A stretch of DNA of 64,000 nucleotides from Melittangium boletus DSM 14713 (GTDB lineage: Bacteria > Myxococcota > Myxococcia > Myxococcales > Myxococcaceae), in the NCBI RefSeq assembly GCF_002305855.1, contig NZ_CP022163.1, forward strand, positions 8,871,765 through 8,935,764, read 5' to 3'. Each line of letters begins with the position of its first letter. Positions within the stretch are counted from its first letter, which is position 1. A program made the translations under genes and the position numbers. Shown in pieces: positions 52,564 to 60,691 of the stretch. Under the pieces are notes generated by a model. That model did no database searches and was not told the DNA's origin. It saw only the letters and a list, made by a program, of their open reading frames with translations.

Positions 52564-53469
52564 TCACGAAGGCCTGAGCACCCGCTCGAGGAAGCCGCGA
52601 ACGAGCGGAAGCGCCGCGTCGAAGTGGGTCTCCAGCAACCAATGCCCCGCGTCGTCGAGCAGGTGGAGCTCGGCTCGCGGGAGATCCCTCAGGTAGGCGC
52701 GCGCCGAGGCCTCGGGCATGTACCCATCCCGAGGCCCCCAGACGATCAGCGACGGGGGTTGCCGCTCGCGCAGATAGGCCTGGTAGCGCGGAAACCAGCC
52801 GAGGTTCGCCCGAAGCCCCTCCATCAACCCGACCGCGAGCCGCCGACGCGCGGGGGTGTCCATGAGGGGCCAGTGCAACGTCCACAGGTCGGGCGGAACC
52901 CGCGCGGCGACCTCGGCGTCGACCTCGCCCACGAACTCGGCGCGGAAGCCCTCCTCGCTGACCGCGGTCTCCAGCACGGCCCGCCGCTCCGGGGTGGGCT
53001 CGTTCCAGTACGCGCGGAGGGTCTCGTATTTGGGCCCCAGCACGTCCTCGTAGATGTCTCCGTTCTGGAGGACGAGCGCGGTGATGCGCTCGGGACGCGC
53101 GATGGCGTGCCGCAGACCTATCTGCGAGCCATAGTCGTGCAACCACAGCGCGTAACGCTCGAGCCCGAGCGCCGAGGTGAAGCCATCGAGCACCTCGGCA
53201 TAGGCATCGAAGTCGTAGGCGAACACCGCCGGGTCGGGCGTGGCGCTATAGCCAAAGCCAGGAAAGTCGGGCGCGATCGTCCGCCAGCGGTCCGCGAGCG
53301 CGGGCATCAACTGGCGGAACTGAAAGGAGGAGCAGGGATAACCATGCGGCAGCAGCAGCACCGGAGCGTCGGAGGCCCCGGCCTCGCGATAGAAGAGTTC
53401 GATCCCGCCGACCTTGATCCAACGATGGCGAATCGCGTGGTCGGCATGCATGCGTCCTGACGCGGCCAT
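52564..53469 (-). CDS. Alpha/beta hydrolase, haloalkane dehalogenase/epoxide hydrolase type
   Basis: 301 residues from ATG 53469 with GGGAGG eight bases upstream. The nucleophile motif HDYGSQ places Asp112 at the elbow, as in haloalkane dehalogenases and epoxide hydrolases rather than the Ser of esterases. PHGYPCSS supplies the oxyanion HG motif, Asp248 (GPRDGYMPE) and His276 (DDAGHWLLE) complete the triad. It should open epoxides or remove halides through a covalent ester intermediate. Stand-alone gene. Confidence 0.85.
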   Translation of the reverse strand: MAASGRMHADHAIRHRWIKVGGIELFYREAGASDAPVLLLPHGYPCSSFQFRQLMPALADRWRTIAPDFPGFGYSATPDPAVFAYDFDAYAEVLDGFTSALGLERYALWLHDYGSQIGLRHAIARPERITALVLQNGDIYEDVLGPKYETLRAYWNEPTPERRAVLETAVSEEGFRAEFVGEVDAEVAARVPPDLWTLHWPLMDTPARRRLAVGLMEGLRANLGWFPRYQAYLRERQPPSLIVWGPRDGYMPEASARAYLRDLPRAELHLLDDAGHWLLETHFDAALPLVRGFLERVLRPS

Positions 53470-53580
53470 TCATCCTCCCTGGGTTGCCCTGGCAACAACC
53501 CTTGGGCCGCGAAGGATTCTTCCGCGCCACTCCCACGGCCCGTCTTGGCGCGGGCGACACTTCGCGCTTCACTGTCGTCC

Positions 53581-54720
53581 ATGAACCGGTGCTCCGCCGT
53601 CCGTTGGCTGATCGTCCCCATGGCGTGGGTGCTCGGGGGCTGGACGACGCCCGCGAGGCCCCTGACGGGCCGGAGCGTGACGACGGCGCCTCCGCGAGCC
53701 TTCTCCGCATCCCTTCAAGGGGGCCCCGCGTTCTGCCCGGGCGCGCGGGTCCAGGTCGTCGTGCACGTCGTCCAGGCGGATGGCTCCCGCTCCGCGTGGA
53801 CCCTGGACCCGGAACACTTCCGCCTGCGGACCACGGGCGCGCTCTCAGCCGATGGGCGAGGCGGAGTCGTGCTCGACACGGACCCCCTGCGGCTCGAGAC
53901 CGGACCCCAGGCGGTGCGGATCGAAGCGGTGGGCGCGCCGGAGCTGCCCGCCGTGACGCTCTCCGTGCCAGTCCACTACGGCTGCGACTTCCTGGCGGAC
54001 TTCCGGGGCCGCACGGGCATCCCGGGCGAGGCGGGCGCGCCCGGTGCGTCGGGAGAGCCGGGGGAGAACGCGCCGTCGTTTCCGGGCTACCCCGCCCGGC
54101 TGACCTCGCTGTACCGGGGCCGCCCCGGTGGTACCGGGGGACCGGGGGGCGTGGGCGGCGCCGGTGAGCCCGGCGGAGACCTGGAGATCCAGGTGACGCG
54201 GGTGCCGGACGTGGAACCTCCCCGGCTCAAGGTGTGGGTGCGCGACTGGCGGTCCTCGCGCGCCGAGCGCTTCCTGGTGGATCTGCCCGGGGGCTCCCTG
54301 CACGTGGACGCGAGCGCGGGTCCAGGCGGCCCGGGCGGTCCCGGTGGCGCGGGCGGAAAGGGCGGACGGGGCGCGGAGGGCTGGCCGCCCGTTCAAGCGG
54401 GCCGAGGCGGCGCGGCGGGCCGGGGTGGCGAGGGCGGACCGGGGGGTGGAGTGGGACGGATCCTCGTCCGGGCATCTCCCGAGGCCGCGCCGTACCTGAA
54501 CCGGCTGTCCTTCTCCGCCGGCTCGTCCTCGCCGGGGCGGGCGGGCACCGCGGGGCCGGAGGGGCCGGTCGGGGATGCGATCGAGCCCGCGCGGCGCTTC
54601 TCGTTTCCCCGGGGGCCCTTCATGTGTGGTGTGCGCGGCCTCGGCATCCAGCGGCTCGGTCCCCCGCTTCGCGAGGCCGAGCCAGAGCTGCGCGTGGAGC
54701 CCCTCCCCGCTCCCTGGTAG
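53581..54720 (+). CDS. Secreted protein with collagen-like Gly-rich repeats
   Basis: 379 residues from ATG 53581 with a signal peptide (WLIVPMAWVLGGWTTPARP region). An N-terminal ~120-residue beta domain leads to two Gly-rich runs: GRTGIPGEAGAPGASGEPGE (collagen-like G-x-y) and, later, GPGGPGGPGGAGGKGGRGAE with a further set of GGxGG units. A short beta domain lies between them. Such runs form extended flexible or triple-helical segments on the cell surface. Two Cys near the C-terminus and centre may crosslink. Function unknown. Confidence 0.75.
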   Translation: MNRCSAVRWLIVPMAWVLGGWTTPARPLTGRSVTTAPPRAFSASLQGGPAFCPGARVQVVVHVVQADGSRSAWTLDPEHFRLRTTGALSADGRGGVVLDTDPLRLETGPQAVRIEAVGAPELPAVTLSVPVHYGCDFLADFRGRTGIPGEAGAPGASGEPGENAPSFPGYPARLTSLYRGRPGGTGGPGGVGGAGEPGGDLEIQVTRVPDVEPPRLKVWVRDWRSSRAERFLVDLPGGSLHVDASAGPGGPGGPGGAGGKGGRGAEGWPPVQAGRGGAAGRGGEGGPGGGVGRILVRASPEAAPYLNRLSFSAGSSSPGRAGTAGPEGPVGDAIEPARRFSFPRGPFMCGVRGLGIQRLGPPLREAEPELRVEPLPAPW

Positions 54721-54836
54721 ACGAGGTGGACTCAGCCGAGCCACTTACAAGCAGGGGGAGGTGGTGGACCCCAGACGTGGGGCCGGGGGTGTGCAGCAGG
54801 GTGTGAAGCCCGGTACCCACCGGAGCAGCGGAGTCG

Positions 54837-55037
54837 TCAGAAGCGCCCGCTCATGCCGACCAGGCCCCCGTCGCCGGAGAAGGACACCAGGGGCAGGAGA
54901 CGCGGCCGCGTGAGCGCCACTTCCGGCGCGGGCGCCTGGGCCTGGGACAGCTCGTAGCCGAGAATGCCGCCCACCGCGCCCAGCACGTAGGGACTCGCTT
55001 TCTGGGTGCCCGTGACCAGCGGCAGGCCCAGGCCCAC
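54837..55037 (-). pseudogene. 3' stub of an outer-membrane-type protein
   Basis: About 66 codons on the minus strand read GLGLPLVTGTQKASPYVLGA, later LPLVSFSGDGGLVGMSGRF and stop. The C-terminal aromatic Phe and alternating pattern suit an outer-membrane beta-strand. Nothing upstream continues it: at 55037 it abuts another gene fragment on the opposite strand. It is therefore a truncated remnant. Confidence 0.45.
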
Positions 55038-55039
55038 GC

Positions 55040-55180
55040 AACAGCTACCATGTCGCCGTCAAACTGGGTGACCTCATCTACGATGCGTATACGGGACCCA
55101 CTGGAATGCAATTGACCGACTATCTTACCCGGCTACACGCCAAGCAAGGCGTCTCATGGGAGCAGGTGGTGACGCCATGA
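55040..55180 (+). pseudogene. 3' stub of a toxin gene (papain-fold-like C-terminus)
   Basis: 46 codons from 55040 read NSYHVAVKLGDLIYDAYTGP, ending SWEQVVTP and stop. The His-x-Ala-Val ... Tyr-Asp-x-x-x-Gly pattern resembles the His/Asp part of papain-fold toxin domains at the ends of polymorphic toxins. The stop overlaps the start of the next gene (ATGA), as in toxin/immunity pairs. The rest of the toxin is gone; a breakpoint lies at 55037-55040. Confidence 0.5.
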
Positions 55181-55548
55181 GCGATGAACGTGAGGCAGGA
55201 GGCCAATCCGCACGACCGCATGTGTACATCCTCGACTACTTGATGAGCCTGAGGCAGGACACGCCACGGCAATCGCTGCTGGACATGGGAGAGATTGACA
55301 TCAATCGCATGGCGGCGTTTGTCGCGGGTTATCGGGCGTGCCAGTCCATCAATGGAGTCACGGACGACGAGTACATTCATTTCCGTGAGTGGCTACGTGA
55401 TGTGAAGCAGGAGTTCCCCACGGAGGGCTGGGACGCCAAGTTCCTGCGCGACTGTGACGGGGACCACGAGCGCGCCATCCGTAAGCTTCTCGACTTCGTG
55501 GCCGAGTTCGTCACCCTGAGAAAACAAGCGCGTCACGACCACCACTGA
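55177..55548 (+). CDS. Orphan putative immunity protein
   Basis: 123 residues from ATG 55177, overlapping the stop of the toxin stub. Small, acidic, cytoplasmic and helical, with motifs HVYILDYLMSLRQDTPRQS and MAAFVAGYRACQSINGVTDD; Trp and Phe clusters follow (FREWLRDVKQEFPTEGWDAK). Size, charge and coupling match an immunity protein. With its toxin destroyed, it may be kept for protection against toxins delivered by siblings. No family name assigned. Confidence 0.6.
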   Translation: MSDEREAGGQSARPHVYILDYLMSLRQDTPRQSLLDMGEIDINRMAAFVAGYRACQSINGVTDDEYIHFREWLRDVKQEFPTEGWDAKFLRDCDGDHERAIRKLLDFVAEFVTLRKQARHDHH

Positions 55549-55571
55549 TCTTCGTCCTTCACGTCGGTAGA

Positions 55572-56439
55572 CGATATTCATGAGACCAGAGCCCCGTCGG
55601 AGGGTCTCAGGGCTGGACTGAACGCGGCTGGGGATCCTCTTTCCTGGAGGGCATGTAACACTTCCCCTGGTACTCGGCGGTGCTGCGAGGGCAAGGCGCG
55701 CTCTGGGCGTGAGGGATCCAGCAACCACCGCGAATCTCTACTTCCGTCACGGGGATGCAGGGCGGCGTCGCCTGTTGTTTGAAGGGTTTCTCGGGCATGG
55801 GGTAGCCGATGGCCACGGGGAGCGAGGGATCCCGCGCGTTGCCGAAGGAGATGGAGTCCTCTGGCAGGGAGGGCATCCCCTTCTCATGCGCGAGCCGCGT
55901 CTCGGCGGGCTTGTCCGAGCCCGGCCGTTGCCACAGCACGAGTCCCACCGCGAGCAAGAGCCCCGCCGCCGCGAGTCCCCAGCGCAGTGGCCGGCGACGT
56001 GCGCGAGGGGGCGACTTCCGCGCGAAGAGCGACGGAGCCTCGCCCCCCGCATCGAGACTCGCGAGGGCGTCCGCCGTGCGGATGGCCCCCAGGGTCAGTT
56101 CGTGCACGGTGGGCGCCGGGGAGTGGGCCCGCGGCTCCGCATCCACGATGAGCACGCCGGGCTCGGGGAAGTTCGTGGTCCGCAGGCTCCAAGGCGTGGG
56201 CAGGCGCCAGTCCTCACCACGTTCCGGTATCACCACCAGCGCGGGCTCCCCCGTTTCGACATGGTGTGCCTCATGCAGTTGGCTCCCCTCCTCGGCAATA
56301 CCCGGGCAACGCTCGCCTATCCGATAGGGGCCGATGCGCTGGCCCTTCCACTCCCGCGTGTCACTCATGCGCCTGTCTCCCGACCCTTGGTTTCCTACTC
56401 TGGATGTCGGGCGGATGTACAGACCCGAAAGGTCAATGC
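55572..56439 (-). repeat. Copy A of an 868-bp duplication
   Basis: Corresponds to 57875-58742 in the same orientation, with equal length and equal gene offsets (35 and 71 bases at each end). It contains the pseudokinase-like gene, its upstream region with the conserved TGTACAGACCCGAAAGGTCA, and the first few codons (Met-Asn-Ile) of the DUF4240 gene that follows only copy B. Confidence 0.85.
55607..56368 (-). CDS. Kinase-N-lobe-like membrane protein, copy A
   Basis: 253 residues. The start WKGQRIGPYRIGERCPG followed by LHEAHHVETGEPALVVI mimics the glycine-rich loop and lysine strand of Ser/Thr kinases, but the loop lacks the G-x-G-x-x-G pattern and the catalytic lobe is absent. After residue ~130 comes one membrane helix (GLAAAGLLLAVGLVLW), then an extracytoplasmic region with four Cys (PPCIPV, GGCWIP, APCPRS, GKCYMP). 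A pseudokinase sensor or anchor is plausible. A near copy lies at 57910-58671. Confidence 0.7.
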   Translation of the reverse strand: MSDTREWKGQRIGPYRIGERCPGIAEEGSQLHEAHHVETGEPALVVIPERGEDWRLPTPWSLRTTNFPEPGVLIVDAEPRAHSPAPTVHELTLGAIRTADALASLDAGGEAPSLFARKSPPRARRRPLRWGLAAAGLLLAVGLVLWQRPGSDKPAETRLAHEKGMPSLPEDSISFGNARDPSLPVAIGYPMPEKPFKQQATPPCIPVTEVEIRGGCWIPHAQSAPCPRSTAEYQGKCYMPSRKEDPQPRSVQP

Positions 56440-56559
56440 AGACCCTGTGCCCGGGTCTCCAATGTAGGTGTCAACAGAGGGACAGTGCCGTTCAGGACGA
56501 GACATCGAACGTCGGCTCGCGTTTCGTGCTCGAAGTCGGGCGCGGTATGCGAACCGCTC

Positions 56560-56988
56560 ATGGAAACCAACCTGCTTCATCGGGGCCGTCTCATCGACCA
56601 TCTCCAGTTGGTCGTGCGGGACATTGCGGCAAGCAAGCGCTTCTACTCGGCCGTTCTCGGCGCGCTGGACATTCCCCTTGGCGGAGAAGGCGAGGACTAC
56701 TTCTGGGCAGACGAGCTGTTCGTCTCCTCCGTGAGTTCTCGCGCGGCGGCCGGGGCTCTGACCGGTCGAATGCACTTCGCCTTTCAGGCGACCTCTCACG
56801 AGGCCATCGAGCGCTTCCACGCCGCTGGCCTGGAGCATGGCGGCCGGGACAACGGAGCTCCCGGCATCCGTCCCTACCATCCCGGCTACTACGCGGCCTT
56901 CCTGCTCGACCCCGATGGAAACAACGTGGAAGCGGTGTTCCACGGGCCCGCGAATCGAAGTGCCGAGTCGATCGTCGTGAAGTTTTGA
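56560..56988 (+). CDS. VOC (glyoxalase/bleomycin resistance) family protein
   Basis: 142 residues from ATG 56560. Two beta-alpha-beta-beta-beta units are visible: IDHLQLVVRDIAASKRFYSA with the first metal His, and YYAAFLLDPDGNNVEAVFHG with the last Glu ligand; MHFAFQA supplies the middle His. Such metalloenzymes isomerise or cleave small molecules or bind antibiotics. The gene lies between the two copies of the duplicated unit, in the opposite orientation. Confidence 0.85.
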   Translation: METNLLHRGRLIDHLQLVVRDIAASKRFYSAVLGALDIPLGGEGEDYFWADELFVSSVSSRAAAGALTGRMHFAFQATSHEAIERFHAAGLEHGGRDNGAPGIRPYHPGYYAAFLLDPDGNNVEAVFHGPANRSAESIVVKF

Positions 56989-56995
56989 AGGAGCG

Positions 56996-57274
56996 CTAGG
57001 GCCGCCGCGGCCGGGAGCGGGTCCGCTTCGGCGTCTCCCGCGGCGACAGGTGGGTGTGGCCGAGGGCGTCGGCCTTCATCGGCTCCGCTTGAGACATGGC
57101 GTCATCCAGCCGGTGCGCAGCGGTCAGCGATTCATGAGAGGAGGCCTGGTCGAGCCGCAGTTCGAGCCCACAGCCAGAGCAGTAGATGTTCCCGGTGAAG
57201 AGGTGCTGGATCGTGGCGGGGATCGGGATCTTGCAGCTCGGACACGGGAATCCCGGCGCATCGGACGTCAACAT
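56996..57274 (-). CDS. Small zinc-ribbon protein
   Basis: 92 residues from ATG 57274 with AGGAG eight bases upstream. CPSC (about residue 11) and CSGC (about residue 32) form a four-Cys zinc ribbon; the C-terminus is basic (TPKRTRSRPRRP), which suggests nucleic-acid binding. Function unknown. Converges on the VOC gene with seven bases between. Confidence 0.7.
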   Translation of the reverse strand: MLTSDAPGFPCPSCKIPIPATIQHLFTGNIYCSGCGLELRLDQASSHESLTAAHRLDDAMSQAEPMKADALGHTHLSPRETPKRTRSRPRRP

Positions 57275-57365
57275 GATTTCTCCTGAGACATGACAACGTG
57301 AGGCATGAAGATGGCGCCCCCCCTCCTCGAGTGGGCGCCTCGGGTTCAGGTACATGCACCCAGGG

Positions 57366-57884
57366 TCATTTCTCGTTCCGGGCCCAGACGGAAGGAAACC
57401 TGTGCGCGAGTTCCTCCTCGCGCCATTTCTCCCCCGTGGGAGCAGCAGGTCCCGCAGTCAAGGCCGGAGGAAGCTCGCATCCCGTCATCGCTTCATATGC
57501 ACGGGCTGGCACGTACCGAAACTCCTCGAAGAACACGTCTTCGACTCCAGGCGCGTCGACAACGCGGATGAGCGACTCGGCGTTCGCCACCGCGTCCTCG
57601 AAAACACGGCGCCCCATCGAGATGAGCCAACTGCGAAAGTCCGCGAAGCCATCATCCGAGCAGCCGCCCGCGACGATGTACGCAACCCCCCACAAGTCCC
57701 ACTGAAAGGCCGCGTCCATCCGGTCCTGGAAATGGGCGCTGAATTCGACGATCTCCTCAGGAGGCAGCCTCGACAATTGCTTCCAGAGTTCCTCGGCCTG
57801 CCTTCGTGCATTTCCATCTGCCCGTTCCGGATCGACCACTCGCCGGGAGGCCTCGATGAGGATCCAGAACTGATCGATATTCAT
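57366..57884 (-). CDS. DUF4240 family protein
   Basis: 172 residues from ATG 57884. MNIDQFWILIEASR, FQWDLWGVAYIVAGGCSDDG and FADFRSWLISMGRRVFEDAV are the hallmark segments of DUF4240, a cytoplasmic family often found near toxin or stress genes in actinobacteria and myxobacteria. Function unknown. It follows pseudokinase copy B by 25 bp and likely shares its transcript. Copy A has only the first three codons of this gene before sequence diverges. Confidence 0.85.
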   Translation of the reverse strand: MNIDQFWILIEASRRVVDPERADGNARRQAEELWKQLSRLPPEEIVEFSAHFQDRMDAAFQWDLWGVAYIVAGGCSDDGFADFRSWLISMGRRVFEDAVANAESLIRVVDAPGVEDVFFEEFRYVPARAYEAMTGCELPPALTAGPAAPTGEKWREEELAHRFPSVWARNEK

Positions 57885-58742
57885 GAGACCAGAACCCCGT
57901 CGGATGGCCTCATGGCTGGACGGAACGAGGCTGAGGCTCCTCCTTCTTGGAGGGGATGTAACACTTCCCCTGGTACTCGGCGGTACTGCGCGGACAGGGC
58001 GCGCTCTGGGTGTGCAGAATCCAGCAGCCACCGCGAATCTCCACTTCCGTCACGGGGATGCAGGGCGGCGTCGCCTGCTGTTTGAAGGGTTTCTCGGGCA
58101 TGGGGTAGCCAATGGCCACGGGGAAGGAGAAATCCCGCGCGTTGCCGAAGGAGATGGAGTCCTCTGGCAGGGAAGGCATCCCCGTGTCGTGTGCGAGCCG
58201 CGTCTCAGCGGGCTCGCCCGAGCCCGGCCGTAACCACAGCACGAGTCCCGCCACAAGCAAGAGTCCCACCGCCGCGAGTCCCCAGCGCAGTGGTTGGCGG
58301 CGTGAGCGCGCAGGAGACTTCCGGGCGAAGAGCGTCGGGGCTTCTTCCCGCGCATCGAGGCTTGAGAGAGCACCCGCCGTATGGATGGCGCCCAGGGTCA
58401 GTTCATGCACGGTTGGCGCCGAGGAGTCGTGTAGCGGCTCGGCGTCCACGATGAGAACCCCGGGCTCGGGGAAGTTCGTGGTCCGCAGACACCAGGGGGT
58501 GGGCAGGCGCCAGTCCTCGCCGCTCGGCGGAATCACCGCCAGCGCGGGCTCCCTCGTCTCGAGGTGGTGTGCCTCATGAAGTCGGCACTCGTCCTCGGGG
58601 ATGCCCGGGTAACGCTCACCAATCCGATACGGGCCGATGCGCTGGCCCTTCCACTCCCTCGTGTCACTCATGTTCCTGCCTCCCGAGCCCTCGCTTCCTA
58701 CTCCGGATGTCGGGTCGCTGTACAGACCCGAAAGGTCAATGC
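57875..58742 (-). repeat. Copy B of the 868-bp duplication
   Basis: Partner of 55572-56439. Identity is high across the gene and its upstream region, with no net insertion or deletion. Its downstream end runs into an intact DUF4240 gene, so this copy is probably the ancestral arrangement. Confidence 0.85.
57910..58671 (-). CDS. Kinase-N-lobe-like membrane protein, copy B
   Basis: 253 residues from ATG 58671 with GGGAGG upstream; the longer frame is unsupported. Same architecture as copy A: GQRIGPYRIGERYPGIPE, single membrane helix GLAAVGLLLVAGLVLW, and a Cys-containing C-terminus (PPCIPVTEVEIRGGCWI). Differences from copy A cluster in the cytoplasmic half, while residues after PEDSISFGNAR are nearly identical, suggesting stronger constraint on the exported domain. 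Upstream of the DUF4240 gene in one operon. Confidence 0.7.
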   Translation of the reverse strand: MSDTREWKGQRIGPYRIGERYPGIPEDECRLHEAHHLETREPALAVIPPSGEDWRLPTPWCLRTTNFPEPGVLIVDAEPLHDSSAPTVHELTLGAIHTAGALSSLDAREEAPTLFARKSPARSRRQPLRWGLAAVGLLLVAGLVLWLRPGSGEPAETRLAHDTGMPSLPEDSISFGNARDFSFPVAIGYPMPEKPFKQQATPPCIPVTEVEIRGGCWILHTQSAPCPRSTAEYQGKCYIPSKKEEPQPRSVQP

Positions 58743-58856
58743 GGGACACTTGTGACAAAGGAACGGAAGGTCCCCAGCCATAAATCCAGTGCCCATTGCT
58801 CAGCCATGAGCCTGATAGCCTCGCGGGTCGTGGCGTCTCAAGCATCCGCCCTGCGG

Positions 58857-60005
58857 CTAGGGCAAGGTCAGCATGGACGGAACACCTTTCATCCAGGCCA
58901 AGCGCCCCTCACGAACAGCGCGTGCTGCCCATTTGCGATCGGAATCCTTGATTTGGCATGTGTTCCCGCCTTCCCCGTAGACCAAGACGTGCTCGATGTG
59001 ACTGACCCACTCCTCGTATTCGTCCACTCGATGAATACGCTCCCCAAATCTCCAGAATACCCCTCCATTTTGCGAGTGGGTGCGCCGCATGTCGACCTGA
59101 ACGCTTGCGTGGACATCAGCTCCTACTGGCCGTATCAAGAGGTCTACCCTGGCGGACTCTAGTCCTAGCCAGCCCATACCCTCCGCTTCTTTAACATCCT
59201 GTGCTTGCACGGCCTCCACGACCAGCACGCCTGGCATCGCAAAGTGAGCAACATTGCCGGTGACAACAGCGCCAGCTTTTTCCTCTGATTCGTCGATTCG
59301 CAGCCCAAGATTTCTCAACGGCATCCGCTGGCATTGGTTCAGCTCAATCGAGACAGCACAACGGTGTCGCGGTATCGCGACGCGTTCCTCGAATCCCTCG
59401 ATGAAAACATGGGCCTCCAGGCGCCACGTGACACGGTCCGCGTCCCAATTCGTATCAACACAGGCGCTGAGTTCGCCCCATAGTACTTCCAGTCGCGGAA
59501 GTTTCTGCTGGGGTACGAGAATCTTCAGCAAGTCCGCGCGAGTGGCCGTTCGAACGCTCGTCCCTTCTCGCCAGGGCACCTCGCACCGGATCTCTCCCCT
59601 GGACTGGTTGAAGTGGGGGTTCTGAACCACGAAGGGAGCGCGCTCCGTTTCGAACAGGATTGCGACGACTGTCTTACCCTCGTCGGCAACAGGGATTCCG
59701 AGTTCGTAGGGCGTGGGAGCGGGTGGATCGAAGTGCGTGCTCACCTGCCTCCACCAACTGGCGAACTCCACGAGGTCGACCCCCACTACCCCCACCCCCT
59801 CCTTGAGCCCTATCAGCCAAAGGATGGGTTCACCCCGTGCCGCATTGGCGTGCCCGGCGACTCGACGCGCAATCTGATGAAACTTGTCCAGCCACTCGGA
59901 TTTCAGTTCGACTCGCGCGTCCTCGACTGGTTGCTTCTTTTGCACCCGCTCGATGATTGAACGCGCCCACAGCTCGATTTCGGCTGGTCTCACGATATCA
60001 CCCAC
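58857..60005 (-). CDS. Schlafen/AlbA_2-domain protein
   Basis: 382 residues from GTG 60005, overlapping the previous gene. Near the N-terminus DARVELKSEW and RRVAGHANAARGEPILWLIG, then LKEGVGVVGVDLVEFASWW, match the AlbA_2 (Schlafen-like) nucleic-acid-binding domain, whose acidic/Lys positions can support nuclease activity. The C-terminal ~200 residues are beta-rich and unrecognised. AlbA_2 proteins appear in phage-defence and regulatory settings. Last gene of an overlapping three-gene operon with lower GC than the surroundings. Confidence 0.65.
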   Translation of the reverse strand: MGDIVRPAEIELWARSIIERVQKKQPVEDARVELKSEWLDKFHQIARRVAGHANAARGEPILWLIGLKEGVGVVGVDLVEFASWWRQVSTHFDPPAPTPYELGIPVADEGKTVVAILFETERAPFVVQNPHFNQSRGEIRCEVPWREGTSVRTATRADLLKILVPQQKLPRLEVLWGELSACVDTNWDADRVTWRLEAHVFIEGFEERVAIPRHRCAVSIELNQCQRMPLRNLGLRIDESEEKAGAVVTGNVAHFAMPGVLVVEAVQAQDVKEAEGMGWLGLESARVDLLIRPVGADVHASVQVDMRRTHSQNGGVFWRFGERIHRVDEYEEWVSHIEHVLVYGEGGNTCQIKDSDRKWAARAVREGRLAWMKGVPSMLTLP

Positions 60006-60691
60006 GACTCACAGTCTGACTTACAAACCCACTCGCCTACTGGCAATATAGCGAGGTCGTTCCTCGACGCCTTGCACGGCACCATACCATCCAGCCAACT
60101 CCGCTGGACTGCCGACGTGGCGGATGAGGCAAGATCGGACTCTACGAGCCTCGCCATCATCGCGACTTCGCTCTGGAGAACATCCACAAGAGAAGGGCTG
60201 TCCTCGTCGCCTGTTGCCTCTCCCTCACCGCCCGCCGGACGTCCCCGGCCGTCGCCGCCTACCGGACGTCTCCGACCGTCGCCCCCGCCTGCAGGCTCCT
60301 GCCCGCGCCACCTCTCCGCCTTTGTATTGGCCAACTCGGCGCGGAACGCGTGGAAGATGGTGAGCTGACGCTGCATGATGTCATCCAACGTCCGGCGGGC
60401 CCTCTCCAGCTTCCGCAGGTCCGCGTCTTCAAACAGTAGCACCTCGGCGGCAAGTCGTTCACGCAGCGGCCCGAGGACGGCTTCTTCTCCGGCCAGCTTC
60501 ATGGTGAGCGCGCCCTTCACCACCCGCGCCATGTTGCCCAGGTTTTCGTAGATGGCCGGGAGGACGCGCTCCGTGTGATGGCGCACGTTTCCATCGGCAA
60601 CCGCAGCACTACTGTAACCAGCAGCCATTAGGAGATCAGCGGGGAGCAGATCACCACCAAGCACAACTCGACTCCCCTCAGTCTCCTCCAT
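59990..60691 (-). CDS. Unknown helical protein of HNH/AlbA_2 operon
   Basis: 233 residues; both ends overlap its neighbours (14 and 16 bases), a sign of tight translational coupling. A helical half (AAEVLLFEDADLRKLERARR, IFHAFRAELANTKAERW) is followed by a low-complexity Gly/Arg linker (PAGGGDGRRRPVGGDGRGRP) and a second helical part. No signal peptide. It could be an adaptor between the nuclease and the AlbA_2 protein. No family recognised. Confidence 0.6.
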   Translation of the reverse strand: MEETEGSRVVLGGDLLPADLLMAAGYSSAAVADGNVRHHTERVLPAIYENLGNMARVVKGALTMKLAGEEAVLGPLRERLAAEVLLFEDADLRKLERARRTLDDIMQRQLTIFHAFRAELANTKAERWRGQEPAGGGDGRRRPVGGDGRGRPAGGEGEATGDEDSPSLVDVLQSEVAMMARLVESDLASSATSAVQRSWLDGMVPCKASRNDLAILPVGEWVCKSDCESWVIS

